Shown here: piece by piece, positions 52,513-62,702 of the stretch
How the letters are laid out: each line of letters starts with the position of its first letter
Position numbering within the stretch: position 1 is the first letter of the stretch
Origin: Mesorhabditis belari
Lineage: Eukaryota > Nematoda > Chromadorea > Rhabditida > Rhabditidae
NCBI GenBank assembly: GCA_958450365.1
Contig: CAUEEP010000134.1
Span: forward strand, 294,001 to 358,000
Direction: 5' to 3'
Length of the DNA: 64,000 nucleotides
Translations under genes and position numbers: made by a program
The notes under the pieces: model-generated
Database searches by the model: none
What the model was told of the DNA's origin: nothing
The model's input: the letters and a program-made list of their open reading frames with translations, nothing else

Positions 52513-53628
52513 ATGACGACTGTGCTGAATATTGAGACGATTGGCGAGGCGAGACCAATTCCAACGTTTGATCTCAACTATGACAAGACAAGAACGAAAT
52601 CTGTTTGCTATACAATTCCAGAAACCGAAAGCATTGTCTCAGAGCCGAATCTCGCTCAAATAAGGGTTTGTTTAGTTGTTATGATCCGGTTATACCTATG
52701 ACCCGAGACATACCCATGACTCGGGTCATAACAACATCGCATTTCCATTTAAGCCCCTAAGCCTGAGCCTCAACCTAAGCCTGAGTCTGAGCCTAAGCCT
52801 AATCCTAAGCCTGAGCCTAAACCTAAGCCTAAACCTAAGCCTGAGCGTAAACCTAAGCCTAAGTTTAAACCTAAACCTAAGCCTGAGCCTGAGCCTGAGC
52901 CTAAGCCTAAGCCTGAGCGTAAACCTAAGCCTGAGCCTGAGCCTGAGCCTAAGCCTGAGCCTAGACCTAAGCCTGAGCGTAAACCTAAGCCTGAGCCTGA
53001 GCCTGAGCCTAAGCCTGAGCCTAGACCTAAGCCTGAGCCTAGACCTAAGCCTGAGCGTAAACCTAAGCCTGAGCCTGAGCCTGAGCCTAAGCCTAAACCT
53101 AAACCTAAGCCTGAGCGTAAACCTAAGCCTAAGTTTAAACCTACAGCGACAAAAAAAACCCGAAAACTGATTTCTCGAGGTGTTCTTTGTGGAGCCGCGC
53201 AATCGCTCGCCATCCGGCAAACCGCTTTGGTATAAGGGGCTTTTCTTTTGGAATCCTTATAGAGAAAGGCCGGTTTTCCAGTTGTTCGGCGTCATTATGT
53301 CCAAGCTTTAGACCTGAATTTAGACCTGAATTTAGACCTGAATTTTGGCCTTAAGTTTGGCCTTAAGTTTAGCCTTAATTTAGACTTTGATTTAGGCTTT
53401 GATTTAGTCTATATTTTGAATTTTGCCTCCTGTAAAATGTAAACTAAATGAGAGAAATTGAAAACGAAAAAACCATTGCAGAATACGATATTTCAGAGTC
53501 GCCGCTGCTGGAACTTCTGGCTTTTCGTTTACGTGGTGATCACAATCGGCATTCTCGGACTTTTCGGATACATTTTGATTCGAGCCACTCATCTCTTCGC
53601 CTACAGTAATCTACATTTGTACGATTGA
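52513..53628 (+). CDS. Small single-pass membrane protein, 2 exons (hypothetical)
   Basis: Exon 1, 52513-52665, gives [20 protein letters not shown], then [20 protein letters not shown] and [11 protein letters not shown] with a GT donor at 52666. Exon 2, 53497-53628 (acceptor TTTCAG), gives [20 protein letters not shown], then [20 protein letters not shown] and LYD-stop. Phases match (0/0) and the product is 94 residues: a soluble N-terminus with SVCYTIPE, a basic RR stop-transfer flank and one membrane helix near the C-terminus. An alternative acceptor at 53481 would add NTIFQ. A poly(A) signal AATAAA follows at about 53682. Family not recognised. The intron contains the telomere-like array. 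Confidence 0.6.
52752..53145. repeat. Degenerate telomere-like array (CCTAAG/CCTGAG, nematode TTAGGC type)
   Basis: About 65 hexamers, mostly CCTAAG and CCTGAG with CCTAAA and CGTAAA variants; on the minus strand TTAGGC, TCAGGC, TTTAGG. The period stays exactly six. Higher-order units (CCTGAGCGTAAACCTAAG) recur seven times. It sits in the intron of the 52.5 kb gene. The Leu/Arg-rich minus-strand frames across it are artefacts of the period. Confidence 0.9.
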
Positions 53629-53869
53629 TTAGTTTTGTGTTATCAAGAATGTATGCACATATTTTGTATCTAAATTTGTAAATAAACAATCAACGCTTTA
53701 GCACACGTTCATTTAAAAGAGTCTTGTAAAGTCTTGATCTTCTGCAGTATCCGGATCAAATATATATATATAATATTTGAATCTTTGAACCTTATTAGAT
53801 TATAATGATCTAGAATAGGGAAAGATCCGGTCAAATTGAAGCCTGGAATTGACCTGGCTTGGCTTACAT

Positions 53870-54095
53870 GGATTAGGTTAATGTTTTGGTCGCCCTGGTC
53901 ACCTGATCCTGGTCCTGGTCTGATCCTGGTGGCCTTGGTCACCTGATCCTGGTCCTGGTCTGGTCCTGGTGGCCTTGGTCACCTGATCCTGGTGCTGGTC
54001 TGGCCCTGGTGGCCCTGGTCACCTGATCCTGGTTCTGGTCTGGTCCTGGTGGCCCTGGTCACCTGGTCCCGGTCTGGTCCCGGCCGCCCTGATCT
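53870..54095. repeat. ~57-bp tandem repeat of CCTGGTC words
   Basis: About four units of GGTCACCTGATCCTGGTCCT, GGTCTGGTCCTGGTGGCC. Confidence 0.9.
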
Positions 54096-54099
54096 AATC

Positions 54100-55225
54100 C
54101 AATAGATCTAATTCTCAATTTATAACTCATTCTTTCATAGCAAAGATCAACATCTACTGCTTGTGAGAAGTCGAAGTTAAAATGAGAAATCTAGAGTCTA
54201 GAGGCAAGGCTTGGCAATGATAGTCAGTTCTACGGATATCATAATGATCAGTAGCCATATCAGTATCAGTCTAGTACTTACAGTTTCTTGGCAATCTTTC
54301 ACTGACTTGCTTGAACGCTCCTTATCTTACAATAGATCCAAAACTGCCGCTTTCTTGTTTACCGATTGCGGTCATTAACGGTTTTGATAATGCTCTGGTT
54401 GGTCTACCACATGACCTGACCTACATCATTTGTTATCCAATAGTTTATCCACTCATTATCAATGTACTGACAGATCTTACCAACTTTCAAGCGCATCAAC
54501 CAGCTACTTTTTATGTAAAAGTATCAATTCTTAATTCTTAAATGATTATCTTATCAAAAACAGATTTTTTAAAGAATAGAAACCAAAGAAAAAGAAAAAA
54601 TTCACAAAAACATCATTTGAATCATTGTTTTTTTGAGGAAACCTTTAAAAACAACGCTTGTTTTTCCTTTTGAGCAAGCCTAGTTTCGAAATTTTGATCA
54701 ATCAAAATAAACAGGTTGTAAAAAGTGATAAGAATCTTGAAGTTTCAAGTCAATGTGAATCCTCAAATGATTCAAACCCTGTCTCTGCAGTGTGTGAGAG
54801 AATACCGATGGGGGCAATGATTATTAGATATTTATTCCGAATCTAGCACAATACTAATCTAACGAGAAAATATAAAAGAATAGAATCAATCGTTGGTTCA
54901 GTGTTTCATAGCAATACGAAGAGCAATACCAAGAGACAATACAAAGTGAGCTCCGTCCCTTTTAAACGTCCCTTTTATCATAAAAAGGATCTTTTAGAGG
55001 CGGGACAAGAGAATCAGATATTCAAATCAAAACATTAAATAAGATTTCACAGAAAAGAGCCACTTTTCTGTGAAAATGTCACTTCACGGCATTTAATGTC
55101 ACTTAACGGTCGCAAATTTGAAGTATACTTGGGAGAATTCACTCTACACGAACCGTGAATGAAAATTTTCTTTTAGAATTTGAAGGAGGCATTTAACAAG
55201 GATTCAAACAAGTGTAAGTTGATCC
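54100..55225. other. Unassigned spacer; one open frame of unclear status
   Basis: A 76-codon plus frame at 54311-54541 (APYLTIDPKLPLSCLPIAVI ... PATFYVKVSILNS) is of mixed composition, but the matching splice signals and family are not evident, so it is not called. The rest is AT-rich, with TTTTAAACGTCCCTTTTATC near 54960. Confidence 0.3.
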
Positions 55226-55229
55226 AGAG

Positions 55230-55825
55230 TTGGAGGATTCAACACTGGATCTGGACCTGAACAGGTCGAAGTCTGCCTTCTCCAGGATCCAAACCTGGAT
55301 CTAGGCCTGAACTGGTCGAAGTCTGCCTTGTCCAGGATCCAACTCTGGACCTGGACCTGAACTGGTCGAAGTCTGCCTTGTCCAGGATCCAACTCTGGAC
55401 CTGGACCTGAACAGGTCGAAGTCTGGCTTGTCCAGGATCCAACTCTGGATCTGGGCTTGAACTGGTCAAAGTTGGTCTTGTCCGGGATCCAAACCTGGAC
55501 CTGGACCTGAACAGATCGAAATCTGCCTTCTCCAGGATCCAAACCTAGACCTGGACCTGAACAGGTCGAAGTCTGCCTTCTCCAGGATCCAAACCTGGAT
55601 CTAGGCCTGAACTGGTCGAAGTCTGCCTTGTCCAGGATCCAACTCTGGACCTGGACCTGAACAGGTCGAAGTCTGCCTTGTCCAGGATCCAACTCTGGAC
55701 CTGGACCTGAACAGGTCGAAGTCTGCCTTGTCCAGGATCCAACTCTGGACCTGGACCTGAACAGGTCGAAGTCTGGCTTGTCCAGGATCCAACTCTGGAT
55801 CTGAACAGGTCGAAGTCTGCCAAGT
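55230..55825. repeat. ~50-bp tandem repeat with CCAGGATCCAACTCTGG, locus 2
   Basis: About 11 units of GGTCGAAGTCTGCCTTGTCC, AGGATCCAACTCTGGACCTG, GACCTGAACA. Same family as 51.3 kb. The minus-strand open frames over it (up to 162 codons) reflect the repeat. Confidence 0.93.
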
Positions 55826-55889
55826 GTTTATCTATATAAGGCAATCTTTCTTTTACTCTTTTTCGCCCATTCTATGAGCTTGTATCCCA

Positions 55890-55985
55890 AATGTCTGACA
55901 GAGGACTCGAACCCTCGGGGTCCAAAAACGCATGCGCTCGGCAGCCGAGCCCACTAACCACCACACCAACAAGGTCGTTGACGGA
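55890..55985 (-). tRNA. tRNA-Gly-like cassette, copy 6
   Basis: The minus strand reads TTGTTGGTGTGGTGGTTAGT, an anticodon arm altered to GGCTCGGCTGCCGAGC, then TTTTTGGACCCCGAGGG and TTCGAGTCCTCTGTC. It is followed on the minus strand's 5' side by the same leader (GTTTTTGGGGTGTCTTTAAG, AGATTTATGGCATACAAG) as copies 3-4, so leader plus tRNA-like head move as one unit. Confidence 0.4.
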
Positions 55986-56159
55986 AGACAGTGCGTCGCA
56001 CTCTTAAAGACACCCCAAAAACTTGTATGCCATAAATCTCGCGATAGAGAAGCGTTTGGCAAAAACTGATTGCAGATTCGGAATCAGCGTGAAAAACGGC
56101 ATTAGATAGGCTTTTTCTCGAGTCAAAACCATGATAAATTAACAACATTCCTTAGTTTA

Positions 56160-56520
56160 AACATTTTGAACAACTAATCACACTTTAAACGGCTATAACT
56201 TTGTCTAGGGACAATAGTATGCTTAACTATTGATATCATTGAATAAAGGACATTTCAGGCTTTCAAATGATACTAAATAGAGCTTGATTGGATAATTCGG
56301 TCAAAAGAAATCAGCCCAAGAAAAATGGCGATACAACACCCGGGGGCTCAGGGTTGTCTCCGATTTTCTTGAACGGATTTTCCGGGACTCGATTGTCCAA
56401 TCAAGCTTTATTTGGTATCATTTGAAAGCTTAAAATGTCCTCTATCATTGAATAAAAGACATTTTAGGCTTTCAAATGATACTAAATAGAGCTTGATTGA
56501 TAAGCCAGCGGAGGAAATCA
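56160..56520. mobile_element. Foldback element with repeated arms
   Basis: CATTGAATAAAGGACATTTC, AGGCTTTCAAATGATACTAA and ATAGAGCTTGATTGG (56228-56300) are inverted at 56395-56450 and present again in direct orientation at 56449-56505. The centre includes AACACCCGGGGGCTCAGGG. Confidence 0.7.
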
Positions 56521-57159
56521 AAGCCAATTCAAAACAAGAGCCCCAAAAACTTGTATGCCATAAATCTCGCGATAGAGGAGCGTTTGGCGAAAACTGATTG
56601 TAGATTCGGAATCAGCGTGAAAAACTGCATTAGATAGGCTATTTTCTTGAGTCAAAACCATGATAAGTTAACAACATTCCCTACTAAGCTTGAAGATGAG
56701 CATTTTTCCCTTTATTCTTCATTCATTTTACTTTCTGAATTGTTCGAATAAATTTATAATTGTCTAATCACATTGAAAAAGTATATCAAACCAAGCACGC
56801 ACATCAAAGCCGATTATTTCTTACAAAAACCAACAGTTCAATCGGGTCAACTCTCTAAATTTTCGTTCCGCTTCAAGAGGAACGAGAAATTTTTGGTTTA
56901 CTGCCATTTTTGGCAGGTTTACTGCCATTTTTCCTCAGGTACAAATCATCAACTTTTTGCCGAACTTGAGAACTCTCGATCTTTTAGTGGAAAAGGAAGA
57001 ATTATGCAAAATCAAAGCGCAAAAAAGAACATAAGAACACTGACTTTTGTGCTCTTACAATTTTTTGCATAATCTTTTCCTCTCAATATATAAAAGGATC
57101 ATCATTGGCTTACAAAGTCAGCTCTTTGTCTAGTCGAGTAGTCTATCAGCTTTTTACAA

Positions 57160-60100
57160 ATGCGGTTGACTAGCTTCCTTCTCTTCTTTGTCGTCAAAGC
57201 TTTCGCTCTTCCCGGGAACCGCTGGGGAAAGCTGACGGCAGCTCAAGTTGAAGAGTTTAAAGAGGTAAATTCAAATGAATGATGATTTATTATCTATTTC
57301 AATTACTAATTACTAAAAAGTCATTGATTTAAATAACTTAGTCGCTTGGTCGCACTGATGCCGACAAATTTCACGATGCTCTGTTGAGAGCCCGAGAAAC
57401 AGCTCGATTTGCCTCATCAGCTCAATCAGATGTTCAAATTAAAGAATTCAACGAGGCTGTAAAGGTTCGTAGAAGCTTTCAGAAGTGAACCTGTGTAAAG
57501 GTTCACTTCTAAAAGCATTTATAATGCTTTTATAATGCTTTTAGAAGTGAGCTTTTAGAGTACGGAATTTATAATGCTTGTTTGCTTTCTTGGAAATCCG
57601 TTTTTCTAAAAAAATTCTACGAAAAGTACAGTTTTATACATTTTCTGAAAGCTAAAATCTTTCTCTATTAAATGGTAGTAAAACAGTCTTATTTTAATGA
57701 TTCCTTGTTGATTTGTGATGTTTACAAGCCGACTAGACCGGCTTTGTGATGTTTACAAGTCGACTAGACCGGCTTTGTGATGTTTACAAGTCGACTAGAC
57801 CGACTTTGTGATGTTTACAAGCCGACTAGACCGGCTTTGTGATGTTTACAAGTCGACTAGACCGGCTTTGTGATGTTTACAAGCCGACTAGACCGGCTTT
57901 GTGATGTTTACAAGCCGACTAGACCGGGCAAGGCATGGCACAAGGTTCCTTTGACACTTTGACAAGCTTGGAAAGTTTTTAAAGTGCTTGGCGAACAAAA
58001 ACTTTTCACAATTCACATTCTGATAATGTTTTTAAATATACATAGATTGTAAAAAATGAGTTTTGAACGGCATATTGATCTCAATTTAACTAATAACTTT
58101 ATCTAATAACTAATAATTTCAACTTTATCAAAATTCTTCATTAGTAAAAGAAAAACTTAGCTTGTAAACATCATAACTCAAAAAAGCATCTTTAAAATAG
58201 TATTAGATTGACAAATTAATAATGGCGCGTTTATGTAACAAATCATCAAAAAAAACACAAAAGAAGAGCTTTCAATTTGAAAGGTATTCTCCATTAGTAT
58301 CTATGACTTCTTCCCATCTTCTGCGCAAATCCTGGATCCCTCGAAGAACTTGAGAGTTTTTGAGGCGAAGTAGTCATTTACTGCTTTTATGAATGACTAT
58401 TTCGTGAATGACGTCATTCCTGAGCATAATCATCGAACTTTTCTCCCTCCAAAAAGTGCTTCAGCGAACCGAAAAAAAATAATCTGAAGGAGCCAGGGAC
58501 TCCTTGGTCTCCAGGGGGTCCATCGCGTCCAGGGGCTCCAGGGGCACCAGGGAGTCCACCAGGGCAACGCTTGCAACCAGATCCCTGAACAAGTTCTGTA
58601 AAGTAATTATAGTTTTCTTACATCATCGTGTCCTTGTGGGGCTTGTCCGGGTGCTCCGGGCTCTCCACGGCCTCCAGGTGATCCAGGATATCCGTTCTCT
58701 CCGGGGCTTCCAGGGGGCCCTGGTGGTTCAGCGGGGCAGCTATTGTATGCGTCGCAAGAGCATTGTCCTCCGTATCCGCCACCTCCGCCACCGCCACCCG
58801 GAGAGTAAGGTGTGAGGGGCAGCACTTTCCAGCCAAGTTCCTCGATTTTCTTATAAGTGATCTTTACAGTGTGAGGTTTTGCATTGCAAAAATCTGACTC
58901 TCTCTTGAGCCCCAATTTCTTCAAAGACTCATTAACTCTCATTAATTGCTTCAAATAAAGATCAGCATCGACGGTTTGGTCAGGCTTCAGCACTTCATAA
59001 TGCACCAATCCCTTGAAGTTCCACCAGCAACAGAGCATTATCTTCTTCCCATGGATATCCGGTTTGGATATCCATGGTTTGCGGGGTCTGCCCAGTAGAT
59101 AGCCATTGATTTTTGCGTTTAACGTTCTCGTTCAAAGACTCGTTAACTCTTATTAATTGCTTCGATTAAAGATCAGCATCGACGGTTTGGCCAGTTTGGC
59201 CTAAGCCTAAGCCTAAGCCTAAGCCTGAGCACACAGACCATTTTCAAGTTGCCAACCTAATACAATTTTACAAACAATAGATAAAGAAACATTTGAGCTT
59301 TTAGAAAATGTATAAAACTCTGTAGTTTTCATGGAAATTTTTCTCAGGAAAACAGTTTTATGAAATCGCAACAATATGCTTCTTTTAAAGCTAATTAGAA
59401 AATTCAGCTTTACAAAATTCCCTTTTTAGGTAATCTCGACAAAAACATTATCGAAAAAGAGCGGCGGTGGTGTGTCAAAGGTTGACTCGTTACTGTGACT
59501 TTGAAAACACTTACAGCTTTAGGTCAACATCAACAGTGGAATAGCAGAGCAGCTGTACAAAGGCGATATGATTCTCACAAAGTATGCATAACCCTTAAAA
59601 GCTTTTTATTAAGTAATTTAGTGAACAAATTGATATCCTTCTTCCGTCAGATGACTCAAATGGTAACAAATTTAATATCTATTTGGTTTGGTTCAGCCTT
59701 GGTTCAGATTTGGTTCAGATTTGGTTCAGATTTGATTCAGATTTGGTTCAGATTTGATTCAGCCTTGGTTCAGCCTTGGTTCAGCCTTGGTTCAGCCTTG
59801 GCTCAGATTTAGTTCAGATTTGGTTCAGATTTGATTCAGATTGGGTTCAGATTGATGAATTTTGCTACAATTTCAGCGACAGGACGAAAGAAACGTCAAG
59901 CACAAGCGCCAGCTCTTTTATGGGAAAATGATGGAACGACAAAGGTTTACTACGAGTTTGCTCCGTCGCTTACCCCTGCTGCAAAAGCGGCCGCTCAAGC
60001 TGGCATCAATTTTTGGCACAAATCAACTTGCATTGATTTTGTTCAATCAACCACTGCAACGTGAGTTCTTGAGACACAATTAAGTCCTTTCTGAGCCCAA

Positions 60101-62702
60101 ACTTCGCAAGAAACAGACAAGATCTCAATTAGATTAGACCTTTTCACAAAAAACACTTCTAAATCTAGTTGATTAATATAATCTAGCGATTCAAATCTTC
60201 AATTCAAATCTGATTCAATTTTTCTTCTCATTGTAATCATTTTTGAATCGTGTTAAACTTCTTGTAAAGCTAAAGTAAAGCTTTTTAAGGTTCATTTTTC
60301 ATTCCAGAAATCGAATCAAGTTCTTCCGAGGAAGCGGCTGTTTTTCGAATGTGGGAATGACTGGTGGTGTGCAAACGCTTTCACTTGGAGATGGTTGTGA
60401 AACGGTGAGGAAGAAAGCTTCTCAATATCATGTAGAATTTGAAAAGACAAGTAAAATGATGTAAATACATCTTGTAGATTTTGAAAAGACAAGTAAAATG
60501 ATGTAAATATTAAGTGCTTTTCACCATTGTAAACACAACTTTTGCTAGGTAGCTAAGACGTTTTCAAAAGCCTTTTTGCAATAACTTGGTGGTCTAGTGA
60601 TTAGTTGCAATGGTTAGTGGTTGGTGTTAGTGCAATGGCTAGTGATTAGTTGCAATGGTTTATCAAGCGTAGGATCAGGGTTTAATCTTTTTTTAGCTTC
60701 TTTGTGAGCAATTGAAGCAATTGAGGCAAGCAAGCTATTGAAGCAAGCTATTGAAGGAAGCTATTGAAGCAAGCTATTGAGGCAAGCAAGCTATTGAAGC
60801 AAGCTATTGAAGGAAGCTATTGAAGCAAGCTATTGAGGCAAGCAAGCTATTGAAGCAAGCTATTGAAGGAAGCTATTGAAGCAAGCTATTGAGGCAAGCT
60901 ATTGAAGCATTGAACCTCTAATCTCAAGCTATTGAACCTCTAGTCTCAAGAGAAAGGTAATAATATTGAAATAGCAGAGAGCAAAGACATCAAAGATTTC
61001 TTCAGCATTAAAATCTATTAGTTTAGATCCAGCATTAGTGATATACTTAGATTTGTAAAGATTTTTAATATCAGATCGGTCATTCGACTCACGAGATCGG
61101 ACACGCGCTCGGTTTCTGGCATACGCAGTCACGATGGGATCGTGACACTTATCTGAATGTGTATTTTGCGAAAATTCCCGCCGAATGGAGAGATCAATTC
61201 ACAAAAGAGACGAAAACAACCAATGCCAACTATGGAATGGTTTTTGTCTAGTTTATTTTCTTTTAAACTCCCCTTTAGCCTCATGATTATGGCAGTGTGA
61301 TGCACTATGATGGAAATGAGCTTTCACCAAATGGACAAACCTACATGGTTACTAAGGTTAGTTCTTGATTCACTTCACAGCAATCAATCTCTGTTTAAGG
61401 CCACTTCATATCAAGACAATATGGGCTCCTATATTGTTGGTTTTTACGATGTAGCTATGATGAACACTCATTATAAATGCACCGGTGAGAATGGAATTCT
61501 AGCAACTGACTTCTGCGCTTCTAACTCAGCGAGAATTCAATGAATCTATATGAAATTTTTGGAGATGATTTTTGAGAATATCTACTGTAGCCAAGCCAAT
61601 TTTCTAACTTATTGATCATTCTAGAATCTTCATATGATCTTACAAAGTTAAGAGTCGCTGTACACTTGGCGAAGAAGTCAATTTAAGGCTTTTGAAAGCC
61701 GTTTTGGAAGTTATTTAATGAGAAATTGTTTTTTTTTCTTAAAATTTGACAAATTCCTTATGTTTTTTGATAAAAAAACATCAAAACAAGAAAAAAAAAA
61801 TCGATAATATCCTTTCAAAAAAGATTGATTGGATTTTTTTTCTTTAATTTTCAAGTTCTCATATTTTTTTAGGAAATTTAAATCAAATTCACCGGGAAAA
61901 ACGAATTTTTATAAAGCTTTCAATCTGTTTAAACCCTTTTTTTCTTCTTTAATCTGATTATATTTATTAAATAAGTTTAAAAACGGCTCTCAAAAGCCTT
62001 AGAATGGATTCTTCGCCAGGTGCACAGCGACTCTCAACTTTGTAAGATCATATAAAGATTCTAGAATCATCAATGAGTTCGAAAATTGACTTGGCTAGAG
62101 AAGACATACTCAAAAATCATCTCCAAAAATTTCATATAGATTCATTGAGTTCTTGCTGAGCTAGAGGCGCAGAAGTGCGTCGCTAAAAGTCGCGATCATT
62201 CTGTAGAGTTTTATTTGATTTGTTTATGATATTTAGCTAAATGCACAACAGGAGCCACTTGTCTGAATGGAGGAATCCGGAACTCGCGAGCTTGTAACAC
62301 GTGTCTTTGCCCAGCTGGATGGAGTGGCGCCACGTGTAACACAAGGGTGAGCTGTTCGCTGATCCAACACGGGAAATCAATAGTCTTTAGCTAACAATCC
62401 TAGCTTCTAGTTTTTTATTTTAGTTCTAGCTAGCTCTGGATCTAGCTCTGGGTTCTAACTAGCTCTGGATCTAGCTCTGAGTTCTAACTAGCTCTGGATC
62501 TAGCTCTGGGTTCTAGCTAGCTCTGGATCTAGCTCTGGGTTCTAGCTAGCTCTTCTAGCTCCGGATTAAAACTGAGGATTTATAGCCAACCGGTTGCGGC
62601 TCATCGTTGACTGCTAAAGCAGCCGTTCAATCAATTACTATTGGTGCTGGAACTGCTGGAGTAAATCTTGTCGACTTCACCACATGCAATTACCTGATAA
62701 CG
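57160..62702 (+). CDS. Astacin-family zinc metalloprotease (nematode nas type), 3' end not found
   Basis: Exons: 57160-57264 (signal peptide MRLTSFLLFFVVKAFA), 57342-57464 (prodomain), 59523-59581 (VNINSGIAEQLYKGDMILTK, the conserved prodomain block), 59877-60060 (furin site RKKR at 59885-59896, mature LLWENDGTTKVYYEFAPSL), 60308-60404 (IKFFRGSGCFSNVGMTGG), 61075-61239 (zinc motif HEIGHALGFWH at 61090-61122, then QSRWDRD), 61279-61356 (Met-turn SVMHYD), 61400-61484 (GFYDVAMMN, end of catalytic domain), 62237-62346 (EGF-like: ATCLNGGIRNSRACNTCLCP then AGWSGATC), 62586-62702 (start of a CUB domain). A secreted, zymogen-activated endopeptidase; C. elegans relatives digest food, mould cuticle or process collagens. 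All exon phases agree except 59581 (phase 2) to 59877 (needs phase 1): a small exon is missing or a site misread there. The CUB remainder was not found; a possible short piece begins at 62854. Introns carry a collagen-mariner chimera (opposite strand), arrays and a 690-bp foldback. Confidence 0.93.
57715..57925. repeat. 31-bp tandem repeat (TGTGATGTTTACAAGCCGAC) in astacin intron 2
   Basis: Seven units, nearly identical, including TAGACCGGCTT. Confidence 0.95.
58276..59210 (-). pseudogene. Rearranged mariner transposase carrying a collagen segment
   Basis: The minus strand, 5' to 3', gives: QTVDADL...QLIRVNESL, then NQWLSTGQTPQT (59210-59080); then MLCCWWNFKGLVHYEVLKPD, QTVDADLYLKQLMRVNESLK, CNAKPHT, KIEELGWKVLPLTPYSP (59038-58805); then collagen (58804-58493); then FRLFFFGSLKHFLEGEKFDD (58490-58430) and GIQDLRRRWEEVIDTNGEYL then SN-stop (near 58276). 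WW..KG..HYE, (D)NA.PHT, LGW..LP..PYSP and HLFRSLKHFL are successive mariner blocks, so transposase flanks the collagen on both sides in one orientation. The block QTVDADL...RVNESL appears twice, out of order. Stops and frame changes show it cannot make a working transposase. Confidence 0.85.
58493..58804 (-). pseudogene. Cuticle-collagen fragment inside the mariner relic
   Basis: Immediately after PYSP the frame continues as a poly-Gly run, YGGQCSCDAYNSCPAEPPGP, PGSPGENGYPGSPGGRGEPG and APGQAPQGHDD. There follows a 37-nt stretch with GT...AG ends (GTAAGA...TTGTTCAG), after which GSGCKRCPGGLPGAPGAPG and RDGPPGDQGVPG continue in phase. This is the Cys-bracketed Gly-X-Y C-terminal region of nematode cuticle collagens (C.C...N.CP, then C..CPGG). 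The apparent intron implies DNA-level capture, not insertion of a cDNA. The parent collagen gene is not in the window. Confidence 0.85.
59197..59228. repeat. Short telomere-like tract (CCTAAG)4-5
   Basis: Perfect CCTAAG hexamers directly at the outer edge of the mariner-collagen relic. Confidence 0.8.
59690..59850. repeat. 11-12-bp repeat (GGTTCAGATTT / GGTTCAGCCTT)
   Basis: About 14 units in astacin intron 3, ending 25 bp before the exon that carries the furin site; it supplies many decoy CAG acceptors. Confidence 0.92.
60580..60930. repeat. GAAGCAAGCTATTGA repeat with higher-order block, astacin intron 5
   Basis: Blocks of about 65 bp (TATTGAGGCAAGCAAGC ... GAAGGAAGCTATTGAAGCAA) recur three times from 60715. 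Upstream, 60585-60670 has TAGTGGTTGGTGTTAGTGCA with a weak tRNA A-box look. Confidence 0.9.
61510..62195. mobile_element. ~690-bp foldback element in astacin intron 8
   Basis: Arms of about 165 bp: CTTCTGCGCTTCTAACTCAG, ATTCAATGAATCTATATGAA, TTAAGAGTCGCTGTACACTT, GGCGAAGAA are inverted from 62005 to 62190. The left arm begins about 25 bp after the exon 61400-61484 donor. The centre is T/A-rich. No transposase. Confidence 0.85.
62420..62570. repeat. ~40-bp repeat (AGCTAGCTCTGGATCTAGCT), astacin intron 9
   Basis: About four units just before the CUB exon. Confidence 0.9.

Noticed and set aside
52726..53220. Leu/Arg-rich 164- and 147-codon minus-strand ORFs
   Set aside because: Artefact of a 6-bp telomere-like array; it lies inside the intron of a better-supported gene.
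54311..54541. 76-codon plus-strand frame as a gene
   Set aside because: Composition is plausible but no start context, splice partner or family could be recognised.
55204..55844. 162-codon minus-strand ORF (PGQGRLRPVQ repeats)
   Set aside because: Follows the ~50-bp minisatellite; other frames over the same DNA are also open.
58493..58804. A functional collagen gene into which a mariner inserted
   Set aside because: Transposase coding blocks lie on both sides of the collagen in one orientation and order, without mariner termini at the junctions; insertion by transposition would leave TIRs and TA duplications there.
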